In this document: positions 36,144 to 49,300 of the stretch, one piece after another
How positions within the stretch are numbered: the first letter of the stretch is position 1
How the letters are laid out: every line of letters begins with the position of its first letter
Assembly: GCF_000715075.1 (NCBI RefSeq)
Contig: NC_134095.1
Location: 55,858,419-55,922,418, forward strand
Reading direction: 5' to 3'
DNA: 64,000 nucleotides
Origin: Nicotiana tabacum
Taxonomy: Eukaryota > Streptophyta > Magnoliopsida > Solanales > Solanaceae
Notes under the pieces: generated by a model
Database searches by the model: none
Seen by the model: the letters and a program-made list of their open reading frames with translations, nothing else
What the model was told of the DNA's origin: nothing
Position numbers and translations under genes: made by a program

Positions 36144-38056
36144 TGTCACGACACCGGTTCGCCCTCCGTGAACCATTGTGACGGCACCTAGCCTCTACGA
36201 CTAAGTAAGCCTAAATTGCGGAAAATAAACCAAATTGCAGAAATTAAACGATTTAAGATAGAATTAGAGTGATAAAAAAGTGTTTAATAGTGCCGCTCGG
36301 CATACACAATATTTAACTCTCCAACCAATACATACTTCCAAGACCCGAAAACCCATGAATCATAAGCTAAGGATATTACATAGTGTTCTAACTCCAGAAT
36401 AGTCTAAAACAAGTAAATACAGAAGGGCTATAACTACAAGAGAGAATAGAGAAAGACTCATCGGTCTGCGGACGCGGCAGATATACCTCGAAGTCTCCGA
36501 AGGGTCGCCTCGCCTCAAGGATGGTAAGTCTGAGTCAAGGTACCTGGATCTGCACATGAAAAACATGCGCAGAAAGGGCATGAGTACACCACAGCGGTAC
36601 TCAGTAAGTGCCAAGCCTAACCTCGGCCGAGTAATGACGAGGAAGGTCAGGGCCCTACTGAGATTAAATAAAGTATAAAGTTCGATAGTGTAGAACAGAG
36701 CAGTATAAATAAGTACAACAGTAAAAGTAACAAAAGATAGAAAGGACAACAGCAACTATGCAAAGGCAAGGTAAGCACAGAAAGAAAATACAGCTCAACA
36801 CCAAATCGTAACCATCGGGGATCTCCCAGGATACCGTCCTGTAGTCCCACATATACATATCCAATAGTTTCTCCTGGGATACCATCCCGTAATCCAACTC
36901 ATAGTGCATGGGGATCTACCAGAATCCCGTTCCGTAGTCCCAAAATGTAAATACCCAGTATTGGGGGAATCTACCGAGTGCAGTCTCGTAGTTCCATATA
37001 ACTGTACAGGGGGATCTACCGGAATCCCACATCCGTAGTCCCAAATATAAACAAACAAGGGGGAGCTACTGGAATCTCATATCTGTAGTCCCAATGTAAA
37101 TACACAGTAGCAATAGGAAATTTCTCAGAAAGGTCAAATTCCATATCAAGTTTAGCATGATGCACAGAATTCAGGTAAGGCAATTTGAGTAAATAAGGCA
37201 ATTAAATCACTTAGACATGTTTTTCCTAAGCTATCAACAGGCTTAATAGTGCAAGTAATAAACAGGAAAGAAAACATACTAGTAATTACTTAATGAAAAA
37301 TCGGATTTCCAACAATTAGCACAAGTACGCACTCGTCACCACACGTACAAGGCATTTCAATTATCAACAATACCAAATCCTAAGGGGAAGGTCCCCCACA
37401 CAAGGTTTCAAAAGTCTTTCTGTCAACCATCCGAAATTATCTTGAGGCCCCCGGGAGCTCAATCAAACCTACCAACATATCCCATAACTTCATTCAAACT
37501 TGTTCCAACCTTCGGAACGCTCAAAACAACATCAAAAACCCTATTTTTCATCGGATTCAAGCCTAAGAATTCCAAAAACTCTAAAAATACGCTTTCGGTC
37601 AAAATGTCTATCAAACCTCGTCCGAATGACCTGAAATTTTGCACACACGTCACATTCAATACTACGGAGCTACTCAAACTTCCGGAATTCCATTCCGACC
37701 CTCGAATCAAAATCTCAATTTCGAACCGGAAACTTCAAAATTCGATCTTTCGGCATTTCAAACCTAAATTAGCTACGGACCTCCAAAACACAATCCGAAC
37801 ACGCCCCTAAGCTTGAAATCACCCAACAGAGCTAACGGAACCATCGGATTTCCATTCCGAGGATGTCTTCACACTGTTCCAACTACGGTCAACTTTCCAA
37901 CACTTAAGCTCTTATTTAGGGACTAAGTGTCCCAAAACTCTCCGAAACTCAAAACCAAATATCCCGGCAAGTCAAAATAGCAGAAATAAACTCGGGGAAA
38001 ACAGTTAATAGGGAATCGAGGCGTAAATTCTTAAGACGACCGGCCGGGTCATCACA
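36144..38056 (-). repeat. C3 5' LTR, partly deleted
   Basis: From TGTCACGACACCGG to GGGTCATCACA. It holds a six-unit tandem array (36817-37110) and lacks the CpG-rich cluster found in its partner. From about 37425 to the end it closely matches 30455-31089. Confidence 0.92.
36817..37110. repeat. Tandem array in the C3 5' LTR, about 50-bp units
   Basis: Six imperfect units near 36817, 36866, 36910, 36964, 37010 and 37060, each with GGGATCTACCGGAATCCC- and CCGTAGTCCC-like parts. It starts about 673 bases from the PBS-side edge. Confidence 0.85.
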
Positions 38057-38061
38057 GTTAA

Positions 38062-38500
38062 ATGGTGTTTGGGGTGGGCATACTGCGTAGATCTCTCTTT
38101 TTAAGAGTCTATTTTTTTGGTATTTGGCATTTGATAGCCTAAATATGTATATTCAAGTGTATAACTTAACAATAATAATATTGCTTGTATATCACAGTGT
38201 ACAATACATAATAATGTGTATATTAAAATTTATATCACAACTTTATTTTTCTTCTTTATATATATCAAAATGTATATCACAAGTTTATTTTCCTTCTTTA
38301 TATATCTTAGTGTATAACACATATGTAAATACCTTATTTTGTATATTATAGTATATAACACAATAATAATGTGTATATTAAAATGTGTATTATAACGTTA
38401 TTTTCTTTCTTTGTATGTATCAAAATTTTATTTTTCTTTTGTGTATATATTTCCTTGTTTTGTATATCCCACTTGAAAAATACTAACTTGCTGATCAAAA
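38062..38500. repeat. AT-rich region with irregular TGTATATCACA repeats
   Basis: Between about 38130 and 38470, phrases such as GTGTATATTAAAATGT, TATATCACA and TTTTTCTTCTTTATATAT recur about four to five times at irregular spacing. No coding potential was seen. It is probably a degraded tandem repeat. Confidence 0.5.
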
Positions 38501-39576
38501 GAGAATGCTAAGCAATGGAAAAGCCATGCGCACCGCCCCATCTTGCTAAAAATGTTAAAGAACTATGTTTTCCGGGAACTCATCGGAGTTCACACGTTTC
38601 CTCTAATTCAAGTTCCCGGAGAATAAAAATTCCATTATTGGATGAATTAAATGAAGGCATTTCGCCTTCAAAAATTTGTAAACTCTGAAGAAGAGTACTA
38701 CTTGCGAATATGCACAGATTTCAACTTCTATGAATTTTGTGGGGGTTATAAATAGAATTTTATTTAAGGTGAATATCTATATTTTAGAGAGATTTTAGGG
38801 ATTATACTTGGTGGCTAAATCATTCTTTCCCTATAAATAGAGAGGTCATATTCTATTATAATTCATCCCAAAACCAATAAGAATTCTCTTTCCTACTTTT
38901 CTTTGCAATACTCTTCTTGTGCTTTTATTATTTTATAACACGTTTACCACCACCAGACTCTAACCAATTAAGTAGAAACTTTAGGATTGGGCATAATGAT
39001 TGTCAATTGTTTCATAAACTTCCTTCATGACTAAATTCTGAATTTAAGATAAGTATTTTACTTTATTTTCTCTTTTAAATTCTTGAAATTCTATAATTTG
39101 ATTTTAAATACAAGCAAAGACAATAAACTTTGATTATAACTTTAATAGAGTTTGCAAGAAATTATAATCACTCAAAGTGGTAAAATTTCTATATCTTGCC
39201 ATGATCAAATTCATGTATGATTGTGAGCACATGAAGTGGAAACCCGTCCCATTAAATTTGCTTCATTCTCATTCCCTTAAGAAAATGTGATAGCAGTATG
39301 TGATACGTCTGAAAGAAGATAAAATTATTGCTATGAATGTATCAATGGATGTAGACGTGGCAATAGACGAAATTATAATCGTCATCATTGTGGTAATGAA
39401 AAATAATAAGGATTCTCAAAATAATCCTTCACTTTGTGAAAATAATATTTCTCATCGATTTAGCATGAGATTTTGTAAAACACATATAGATGATTATTGT
39501 CCATTCATGATGTGAATGTGACCACACGTGGTTTATGAATATATATTCATTCTTAGAAGAATATGAGCGAGTCTTG
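38500..39576 (+). mobile_element. Degenerate copia-like remnant
   Basis: A TATAAATAG box at 38832-38840 is followed by a leader ending TTATAACACG near 38935, a layout like that of some Solanaceae Ty1/copia LTRs. At 39340-39400 one frame reads RGRGNRRNYNRHHCGNEK, like the Arg/Gly-rich tail of copia gag, then stops follow. Recognition is from memory and weak. The fragment ends abruptly at the Ogre left LTR. Confidence 0.4.
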
Positions 39577-42500
39577 TGTCGCACCTCCTTTTTGCCGCGC
39601 CCGCGGGGCGCGTGGGGAGTTTTCTCCAATTAAAGGACAGTCGAAACGGGATTTATTTAGTTATTTCAGAGTCGCCACCTGGGAATTTTAAGGCGTCCCA
39701 AGTCACCAATTTCAATCCCTGAATCGAGGAGAATATGACTCTGTTTATTATTCTGCGAACCAGAAATCCTGAGTAAGGAATTCTGTTAATCCGGAAGAAG
39801 GTGTTAGGCATTTCCGAATTCCGTGGTTCTAGCACGGTCGCTTAACTGTTTTTATTATTGGCTTAATTATCTTGATTTTTATTAAATATATTGATGTTGC
39901 ATGATTTTTGCTACCGCTTATACTTACTGTGTTTGAGGACCCTTCTTTGAATCGAATTACGCGTACGTATATTCGTGTTTTAAAAAAAATTGCGGACTTG
40001 TGTCACGCGTACGTGTACACAATAACTTTTGATAATATATTTATTAAGCAATCATTTTTCAAAATTGTGTCGAATCAAGAATATTTGTTTTTCTTGAATA
40101 GTGAACCGTACATCTCGGGTTTTTATGAAATTGATTTGACGCCTTTGGAAAAATCCTTTTATTAAATATTCGTTCGAAATTGCGCGTACGCATAATCCGA
40201 ATTTTTACTTTTAAAAATATAATCAGGGTACGCGAACGTATCCCTAATTGCGCAAAATATTTGTAATGGTTTAGGGATTTTCCACAAATTGTTTATTATA
40301 ATTATGTATTTCTTTTATGTGAAAATCATGAGAAACTCCTATTTAGAGGCCTATAAATTCTTTGAAAAGAATTCGCAATCTATTAAAGATTGTTCGTCGA
40401 TTATGATTTCCGAATATAAGTTATATTCATTCCAACTATTCAAATTCAAAGAACAGAATAAAAATATGATTAATACTATTTTTAAACAAATATGACATAT
40501 ATATATATATATATATGCCAAAGAATAAATTGCATATGAAACTGAAAATAAATTATTCATAAAGGAAGGAAATATTTTCCGAGAATTTTCATTATTTACT
40601 TAATGCAAATTCTATTTTTAATTATCATTGATGTAAAGTGTGGCAATTTATGTTTGTACATCTCTTTTCATTCTCATATACTCGCTTTTAATCTAATAGG
40701 CCTAATTATTTGGTCACTTTGTTTTATGAAGATAGATAAGCATCGAATTTATAGAAAGGGAATTATTATACAAGTTAATTCAACAAAGTTACCTTACATG
40801 CAACCTAACTGTTTGGCGTAAACATTCATAACGTTTTAACATTATGATGAGCTATACCAACTTACTTTACTCATATGATTATACATGTCATCATACCATA
40901 TAATAACTTATACCAATCTTAAACAAAATCATATTTGTTACAAGATATTCTACTAATGTAACTTCTTAATCTTTACATTTAGCTAATGGTATTATGGGAT
41001 GTAATCAATGGCCCATTTTTATGCCTTACTCCCTGTTTTGACAATTCACATATATCTATACCAATGAGATTTCGGAATGGCTAACATTATTACAAAAACT
41101 TTATATGAATTTCAAAATAAGACAATTTAACTCATAGCTATCAAATTGAATTCACTACTAGTTAACTAACATAAAAAATGAAATTAAAACTAATGAACTT
41201 GGACAATTGGAAAATAGCATTTCAATTCTAGCTTCATTGATGAGTCATGTTGAATCTCTTTCCAATATAGAATTTAAAAAGATATGTACCTGGAAATGGA
41301 GGTAGAAGAAGTAAGTTTCAACAGTTGCAGCAGTAACAAAAACAGCGAAATACCAGTATTCCCACAGATTTGAGCAATAATAAGATCCAAAGAAAACAGA
41401 TACACAGTACAGTTATTTTTTAACTGGACACTTCAGATGTTAACTGAATCAGTGAAACCAAGTAAGGTTGAACAGATTCAACAAAAGAACAATATTTCAA
41501 ATTTCAATTTCTTTTCAGTTTCAAATTCCCATTTTTCTGATTTTTTTTTTCTGTTTCTATTGTTGTATATCTGTGTGTGTGTGTGTGACTGCCCTTTTGT
41601 TCCCTTTCTGTTTCTTTTTCCTCTCCTAAAATCTCTCAAACTCTCTTCTTCTGAAAACTGCCCCTATTCTCTGGAAAAAAAACTCTCTCTTTTCCCTCTT
41701 AGAACTCTCTTTTTTTTTTCTCTAAGGTCTCTTCAAGACTCCCTTAAGGTCTGTCCAGCCCCTGTATTTATACAGGGCTGGTTGCACCTTTTTCATGGTG
41801 GCTGGACCCTTTTTCCCTTTAAAAATTAAAAAGTTTCCATTAAAAACTACTTTTTAATACTTTATGTGATCCTAACATGATTTTCAGCAGCCCCATTATC
41901 CCTTGTTCCCCCTTTATTACTTAAATATAGCCATTAACATTACATTATAATACACTAGCACTAACACCCCGTTCTTTACTGTTTCATTCCCAGAAATGCC
42001 CCTGACCTACTGTAATTACTGAAAAATCAGAACATACTGCAAAACAGATTCTAAAATCTGTATAAACTTAACTACCTTTCTGATTTACAGCTATAACCAA
42101 TCCTATTAACCTCCTAACACAATTGTATTTGACCAACTTTTGTAAACTTGAATTCAAATTGGACATTACAACAATATTACACTGAATTCAGAACTAACAT
42201 CATAACAACATATTACTGAAATTATCATAACAATTCAGACTGGATTTAACATTGAACCAAAATTCAACACACACAGGATCATTGTCAATCCTGACAATGC
42301 CCTGAAACTTTAATGTTCAAACAATATCATATATACAACACTCATTATGACAGATTCATATAAACCAGGATGATTTAACTGACGAGTATTAGTTAAAAAC
42401 GATTATCTACAATATCTGTCAACAAACAGTACATAATAACAGAAAACAGATTGTTTCAATTAGTATTATTATGAATGAGAATTCATAATATAACTAATCG

Positions 42501-42751
42501 ACGAACTTAATCGAGTCGATTGCTTACATTATAAATATTCACAACCAACAGAATTAATTTCATATTTGACCATATATACGGGCATGAGACAAAGATGACA
42601 GAATTAATCAAATAAAATCATGAAAAATTAACAAGCTATTAAGACAGACAACAATACACGTAGAATACACAAAGAAATAGAAAATACCTCTGAATCTTCA
42701 ATTAGACTCGAACTCAACTCGGCTTTCGGATTTTTTGTTTGAAATCAAACA

Positions 42752-42797
42752 GACCTTAGTCGAAGTATTTTCCACTGAAAATACTTCGACTAAGGTC
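42752..42797 (-). other. Perfect 21-bp hairpin in the Ogre left LTR
   Basis: Arms 42752-42772 and 42777-42797 are exact reverse complements around the loop CACT. A counterpart with a different sequence but the same fold lies at 60208-60253. It falls about 570 bases downstream of the TATA box, in the transcribed part. Confidence 0.9.
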
Positions 42798-43367
42798 GAT
42801 TAAACCTCAATCCTTTAATCAATTTGGACAAAAATCCAGAAGTTTGGTATTTCTAGGTTTCCTGAAGGTTCGATTTGGGGCTTAATCATTTCTGGTTAGA
42901 TTCGAGGGAAACCAAGTACGACACAGGGGTGAGGGAAGCCTAGGGGTTATTTGGTGTCACTTTGGAACAGATCTGGATAATTTTTGTTTGGCTCGAATCT
43001 TCAAAAGAAGATTCGAGAAGCTCTGAAGTGATTCGAGCCAAACTAACTTCAGATCCATAACAAGGGTTGTTAGGGGAAGCCGTGGTGTTAATTTGGGGCT
43101 GATTGGTTGAGATCAGGTTTTCAGGCCAACCTTCGATTTAAGATTCGAAGGGTTGGGGCCTGATTCGAAGGAATCTAAGGTCATATTTGTGTAGAGGACG
43201 TTCAGAGGGTTCTGGGGTGTCAAGGTGGTGACCGACGGCGTTGATGCCGCCGAGTTTCAGGCGAAGGGGAATAGGGGCGGCTAGGGTTAGGGGTCTGTTT
43301 GGAACGATGATGAACAGGAGCGGAGAGGGGGGTGTTTAGTTAGGGGGCCGGGTAAAGGATTATGGGT

Positions 43368-43376
43368 TTATATAGG
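43368..43376 (-). promoter_or_regulatory. TATA box of the Ogre left LTR
   Basis: Minus strand reads CCCCTATATAAACCC. The right LTR has CATATATAAG at the homologous place (60701-60712). Confidence 0.55.
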
Positions 43377-43439
43377 GGAATGGTGGGTGGATATTGACCG
43401 TTGGATTAGGCTGGATGGATGGCTGAGATCTATTCACTT

Positions 43440-43595
43440 AACCAAACGGTGTCGTTTGGTTTAAGTTAGGGGGACGGGTTGAACCGGGTATTGGATCGGG
43501 TAAGGGTCTTGGGTTAGGGTGATGAAATCTTGGCCGTTGGATGGACTTAATCCAACGGCCCTTGATGAGAGGTGACCAAACGACGTCGTTTGGTC
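43440..43595. promoter_or_regulatory. Cluster of palindromes upstream of the Ogre TATA box
   Basis: Three palindromes within 156 bp: AACCAAACG/CGTTTGGTT arms (43440-43461), GGCCGTTGGAT/ATCCAACGGCC arms (43532-43560), and a perfect 22-bp palindrome with core CAAACGACGTCGTTTG (43574-43595). The GACGTC core is a known bZIP-type site. The right LTR keeps AACGACGTCGTT at 60914-60925 and related motifs near 60783 and 60997. Confidence 0.6.
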
Positions 43596-44224
43596 TTAGC
43601 TTGGGACTGGACCGGACAGGCTGTTTGGATTGGGCTGAGGAAGTGTAATTTGATTTGGGCCTGGATTTTAAATCCAGGTCCGATTTTCCCATTCTATTTT
43701 ATTTTATTTTCTAATTTTATTATTAATAAAAAAATCCTAATAAAATTACAAAACAATTTTTAACCTTACACAAGATATTAATTACTTCATAACAACTATT
43801 TAACACATAGTCAAAACATTAATTACACAGTAAAAAAATAGAACGAATGCATATTTTTTGTGATTTTATTTAAATTATCTCTTAAACGCATAATTAAATC
43901 CTATATGCATGCAATATGTATTTTATTTTATTTTTTCATTTTATTATGACAAAATAAACTTTTACGGACATAACACAAATATTTAACACCACGCAAATTC
44001 AAAAATTACACAGTAAAAGAAATTTATTTTATTTTTGATTTATTTTTGGAGTAGTTTTAGTTAAGGCAAAAATCACGTGCTCACAGCTGCCCCTCTTTGT
44101 GCGGAAATTCGAAGAATTTTCGTGCAAAGATAAAGTGAGCGGATACGAGCGATTTTTGCCCGTTCGAATACTCCGTGGGAAGCATTTTTGAAAGATTTGA
44201 CCGAACCTCTGCTTCAAAGGTTTC

Positions 44225-44263
44225 CTACATATCCTTGGCTATAAAGGAATCAGGTCAGTGTAG
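44225..44263 (-). other. Two-stem structural motif, copy 1
   Basis: Plus strand: outer arm CTACA (44225-44229), TA, inner arm TCCTT (44232-44236), loop, inner arm AAGGA (44244-44248), ATCAGGTCAG, outer arm TGTAG (44259-44263). It lies between the left LTR and the 42-bp array. The same plan with other stem bases occurs at 46076 and 53759. Confidence 0.7.
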
Positions 44264-44634
44264 TTCGGGAATTTTTGGGTAGCTGGGACTACCGTGGGAC
44301 TGTGATGTTACTGCTGCTTCGTGCCGTTTTTTACTGCTTGCTGACCTCCTTATTACACCTTACTTCCAAGGTAATACAAAAATTAAACTAGATTATGGTA
44401 CAGGAATTAAAAATCTTATCTAGATCATGCCCTTGCGTTTCTTGTTGTCTTGATATCTTGGTGAATCTTGGGCATTTGGCTTATTCTGTATTCCCTTTGG
44501 AACTCTTGTTGTTTCTTGCTGGGGATTCTGTTGGACTCCTCTGCTTTATTGATTCTAAGTATGCTCCTTTTTCATGTGAGCGGGCTTTAGATTTCAACAT
44601 TTCAATTCCCTCGTTCTTCAGGTGGGTGCCTTGA

Positions 44635-45770
44635 CTGTTTCTTTTCTTTCTTCATCCTCATTCTCCAGGTGGACGCCTGACTTCTTCAATTCTTCATCCT
44701 CATTCTCCAGGTGGACGCCTGATTTCTTCAATTTCTTTATCCTCATTCTCCAGGTGGACGCCTGACTTCTTTAATTCTTCATCCTCATTCTTCAGGTGGA
44801 CGCCTGATTTTTTTTAATTCTTCATCCTCATTCTCCAGGTGGACGCCTGACTTCTTCTTTTCTTTGTCCTCATTCTCCAGGTGGACGCCTGACTTCTTCA
44901 ATTCTTCATCCTCATTCTCCAGGTGGACGCCTGACTTCTTTAATTTCTTTATCCTCATTCTCCAGGTGGACGCCTGACTTCTTTTTAACTTCTTCATCCT
45001 CATTCTCCAGGTGGACGCCTGACTTCTTCAATTCTTCATCCTCATTCTCCAGGTGGACGCCTGACTTCTTCAATTCTTCATCCTCATTCTCTAGGTGGAC
45101 GCCTGACTTCTTCTTTTCTCATCCTCATTCTCCAGGTGGACGCCTGACTTCTTTAATTCTTCATCCTCATTCTCCAGGTGGACGCCTGACTTCTTTAATT
45201 CTTCATCCTCATTCTCCAGGTGGACGCCTGACTTCTTCTTTTCTTTGCCCTCATTCTCCAGGTGGACGCCTGACTTCTTCTTCTCTTTGTCCTCATTCTC
45301 CAGGTGGACGCCTGACTTCTTCAATTCTTCATCCTCATTCTCCAGGTGGATGCCTGACTTCTTTAATTCTTCATCCTCATTCTCCAGGTGGACGCCTGAC
45401 TTCTTTAATTCTCATCCTCATTCTCCAGGTGGACGCCTGACTTCTTTAATTTCTTTATCCTCATTCTCCAGGTGGACGCCTGACTTCTTTTTAATTTTTC
45501 TATCCTCATTCTCCAGGTGGACGCCTGACTTCTTCTTAAATTCTTATCCTCATTCTCCAGGTGGACGCCTGACTTCTTTAATTCTTCATCCTCATTCTCC
45601 AGGTGGACGCCTGACTTCTTCTTTTCTTTGTCCTCATTCTCCAGGTGGACGCCTGACTTCTTCTTCTCTTTGTCCTCATTCTCCAGGTGGACGCCTGACT
45701 TCTGTAATTTTCATCCTCATTCTTCAGGTGGACGCCTGACTTCTTCTTTTTCTCATCCTCATTCTCCAGG
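44635..45770. repeat. 42-bp tandem array, about 27 units, cut by the gap
   Basis: Each unit contains CATTCTCCAGGTGGACGCCT followed by GACTTCTT and a short T-rich part; spacing is 40-46 bp, most often 42. The minus strand stays open in runs and gives a 14-residue repeat, EDEELKKSGVHLEN. The array stops at the N run, so its true length is unknown. Its place downstream of pol is where Ogre elements carry variable tandem repeats. Confidence 0.97.
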
Positions 45771-45970
45771 NNNNNNNNNNNNNNNNNNNNNNNNNNNNNN
45801 NNNNNNNNNNNNNNNNNNNNNNNNNNNNNNNNNNNNNNNNNNNNNNNNNNNNNNNNNNNNNNNNNNNNNNNNNNNNNNNNNNNNNNNNNNNNNNNNNNNN
45901 NNNNNNNNNNNNNNNNNNNNNNNNNNNNNNNNNNNNNNNNNNNNNNNNNNNNNNNNNNNNNNNNNNNNNN
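45771..45970. other. Assembly gap, 200 N
   Basis: Exactly 200 unknown bases directly following the tandem array. A round number suggests a fixed-size scaffold gap, so the real distance and even the correctness of the join are unknown. Confidence 0.97.
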
Positions 45971-46075
45971 TATACTTATGTTGCGCTATGTGCGTTACGC
46001 ACGCTTTACGCACACTATGTACATTATGCATCGTATATCCACTATGATGCATACTATGACCGAGCCGTGAGGCGC

Positions 46076-46111
46076 CTACGTATCCTCTTTGAGGAATCAG
46101 GTCAAACGTAG
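46076..46111 (-). other. Two-stem structural motif, copy 2
   Basis: Plus strand: CTACG (46076-46080), TA, TCCTC (46083-46087), loop TTT, GAGGA (46091-46095), ATCAGGTCAAA, CGTAG (46107-46111). It lies about 225 bases downstream of the pol stop codon. Confidence 0.75.
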
Positions 46112-46333
46112 TTCCCACGATTTTGTATTTCTTATGATTTTATCTTCTTCTTTTTTTATGTCCTTTCCATTAGTGATTCCAAAAGAGGGGTATGAAAGAA
46201 TTACTTAAGGCTCAAAGGGGGAAGCAAGGGTTAAACAGTGTTTGGATAGAAGAAAGAATTGCCTCCGTCATCTCATTATCCAACAAATGCCAAATACAAA
46301 CAAATAAACCAAAAATTGCCATAATTAAAGAAA

Positions 46334-49300
46334 TTACGCATAATATCTCTTGATTGCATCTGAATTGATAGCCATGTCGACACATCTACCCTCGACATCT
46401 GTCAAACACAGAGCGCCGTTGGACAATACTCTGGTCACGATATAAGGCCCTTGCCAATTTGGGGCGAATTTGCCTTTTGCCTCGACCTGATGTGGGAGGA
46501 TCTTCTTTAACACCTGCTGCCCTACCTCAAACTTCCTGGGGCGCACCTTCTTGTTATATGCTCTTGCCATTCTCTTCTGATACAGTTGACCATGGCACAC
46601 TACTGCCAATCTTTTCTCATCCATCAGGCTCAACCGTTCCAATCGAGCTTTTACCCATTCATCATCATCAATCCCGGCTTCAGTGACAATTCGGAGGGAC
46701 GGAATTTCGACCTCCGCCGGTATCACGGCCTCAGTTCCGTATACCAACAAATAAGGAGTTGTGCCTATGGAGGTCCGGACGGTAGTGCGGTACCCCAATA
46801 AAGCAAAGGGTAATTTCTCGTGCCATTGTCTGGACCCTTCCACCATTTTTCGCAGTATCTTCTTGATATTCTTATTGGCTGCTTCGACTGCTCCATTCAC
46901 CTTGGGACGATATGGGGTGGAATTGCGGTGTGTAATCTTGAATTGTTGGCATACCTCTTTCATCAGGCTGCTATTAAGATTCGCACCGTTATCCGTGATG
47001 ATCACTTTTGGGATCCCAAATCTGCAGATGATATGGGAGTGAACAAAGTCCGCCACTGCCTTCTTGGTTACCGATTTGAAGGTTTTAGCCTCAACCCATT
47101 TGGTGAAGTAATCAATGGTCACTAGAATGAACCTGTGACCGTTGGATGCTGCTGGCTCGATGGGCCCAATGACATCCATGCCCCATGCCACAAACGGCCA
47201 AGGTGCTGACATCGTATGTAACTCTGTTGGCGGAGAATGAATCAAATCTCCATGTATCTGGCACTGATGGCATTTCCTCACAAAAGTGATACAGTCGCGT
47301 TCCATGGTGAGCCAATAACACCCTGTTCGAAGGATCTTTCTTGCCAATACATATCCGCTCATGTGCGGTCCGCAAACTCCCGCATGTACCTCTTCCATAA
47401 CCGTCATCGCTTGACTGGCATCTATGCATCTCAACAATCCCAAATCCGGGGTTCTTTTGTACAATACTCCTCCGCTGAGGAAGAAACCATTCGACAAACG
47501 CCGAAGGGCTCTTTTTTGGTCTCCAGAGGCATGTTCTGGATATATCCCCATTCTGAGGTATTCCTTGATATCATGAAACCAGGGTTCGCCATCTACTTCT
47601 TCTTCTATGGCATTGCAGTAGGCGTGCTGATCACGGACCTGGATGTGCAGAGGATCAACATACATTTTGTCAGGGTGGTGCAGCATTGAGGCTAAGGTGG
47701 CCAAGGCATCCGCAACTTCATTGTGAACTCTCGGGATGTGTTTGAACTTCACCGATCGAAATTGCTTGCTCAGATCATGCAAACATTGTCGGTATGGTAT
47801 GAGCTTTAGGTCTCGTGTTTCCCATTCACCCTGAATTTGATGCACCAAGAGGTCCGAGTCTCCCAAGACCAAGACGTCCTGGACATCCATGTCAGCAGCC
47901 AAGCGCAGACCCAGAATGCAAGACTCATATTCGACCATATTGTTGGTGCAATAGAAGCGTAGTTGAGCCGTAACAGGATAATGCCGTCCTGTTTCAGAAA
48001 TGAGTACTGCTCCTATTCCAACCCCTTTTGCGTTTGCAGCTCCATCGAAGAAAAGCTTCCAACCCGGTTCCTCAGGTAATTCCAAATCATTCGTATGCAA
48101 CACCTCTTCGTCAGGAAAATACGTTCTTAAGGGCTCGTATTTTTCATCAACGGGATTCTCTGCCAAATGGTCTGCCAGTGCCTGGGCTTTCATGGCCGTC
48201 CTCGTTACGTAGATGATATCAAATTCTGTGAGCAGAATTTGCCATTTTGCTAACCTTCCCGTGGGCATAGGTTTCTGAAAGATATACTTCAACGGGTCCA
48301 AACGGGATATGAGATAAGTAGTGTATGAAGACAGGTAGTGCTTCAACTTCTGAGCTACCCAAGTCAGGGCGCAGCATGTTTTCTCGAGTTGAGTGTACTT
48401 GACCTCATGTACTGTGAATTTCTTGCTAAGATAGTAGATGGCCTGCTCCTTCCTTCCTGTGTCATCATGTTGCCCCAGTACACAACCAAATGAATTTTCC
48501 AAGACCGTCAGGTAAAGGATTAGGGGTTTCCCGGGCTTAGGTGGGACCAATATGGGTGGATTAGACAGATACCCTTTGATTTGGTCGAAGGCCTCCTGAC
48601 ACTCTGCTGTCCAACCTACCGCAACATCCTTTCTCAGCAGCCGAAATATGGGCTCACAAGTTGCTGTGAGTTGAGCGATGAACCTGCTGATGTAATTGAG
48701 TCTACCCAGCAAACTCATTACCTCTGTTTTGTTCCTTGGCGGTGGCAAATCGCGGATGGATTCAATTTTGGATGGGTCTAATTCAATCCCCCGTCGACTG
48801 ACGATGAATCCTAGCAACTTTCCTGATGGAACCCCGAATGCGCATTTGGCCGGGTTAAGCTTGATATCATACCTCCGGAGTCTTTGGAAAAATCTCCTTA
48901 GGTCTGCTACATGGTCCTCCTGACGCCAAGATTTGATGATCACATCATCGACGTACACCTCTATTTCTTTGTGTATCATGTCATGAAACACAGCAGTCAT
49001 TGCTCGCATGTACGTTGCCCCGGCGTTCTTTAATCCGAACGGCATTACCCGATAGCAGTAGGTTCCCCACGGCGTAATAAACACTGTCTTCTCAGCATCC
49101 TCTTCGTCCATTAGGATCTGATGATAACCCGCATAGCAATCCACAAAGGATCCGATCTCGCGCCCAGCGCAATTGTCGATCAGGATATGAATGTTAGGTA
49201 GCGGAAAATTGTCCTTGGGACTTGCTTTGTTGAGGTTGCGGTAGTCGACGCACACCCTGATTTTTCCATCTTTCTTTGGGACTGGTACCACATTGGCCAA

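Larger units (their letters stand above)
30134..38056 (-). mobile_element. Chromovirus C3, complete domain order, decayed
   Basis: A 7.9-kb Ty3/gypsy chromovirus on the minus strand with an exact target duplication GTTAA (30129-30133 and 38057-38061). Its LTRs are unequal (956 and 1,913 bp) because each lost a different internal part. Gag and all pol domains are recognisable, and long parts of the frames are open, so it looks younger than C2. Stops and small frame shifts still prevent a full polyprotein. Confidence 0.95.
39577..44085 (-). repeat. Ogre left (3') LTR
   Basis: About 4.5 kb, plus-strand ends TGTCGCACCTCC and GTGCTCACA. The first 280 bases match the right LTR well; the interior is only loosely similar. 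A minus-strand TATA box (CTATATAAA, 43368-43376) places U3 at about 44085-43340 and leaves about 3.7 kb of transcribed R-U5. Upstream palindromes and a long downstream hairpin are listed separately. The purine-rich AAAGAGGGGCAGC just inside at 44086-44098 is the polypurine tract. Confidence 0.88.

Noticed and set aside
45245..45739. Plus-strand Pro/Ser-rich open frame across the 42-bp array
   Set aside because: It follows from the unit length; frame breaks between units and the antisense position in the Ogre 3' region argue against a gene.
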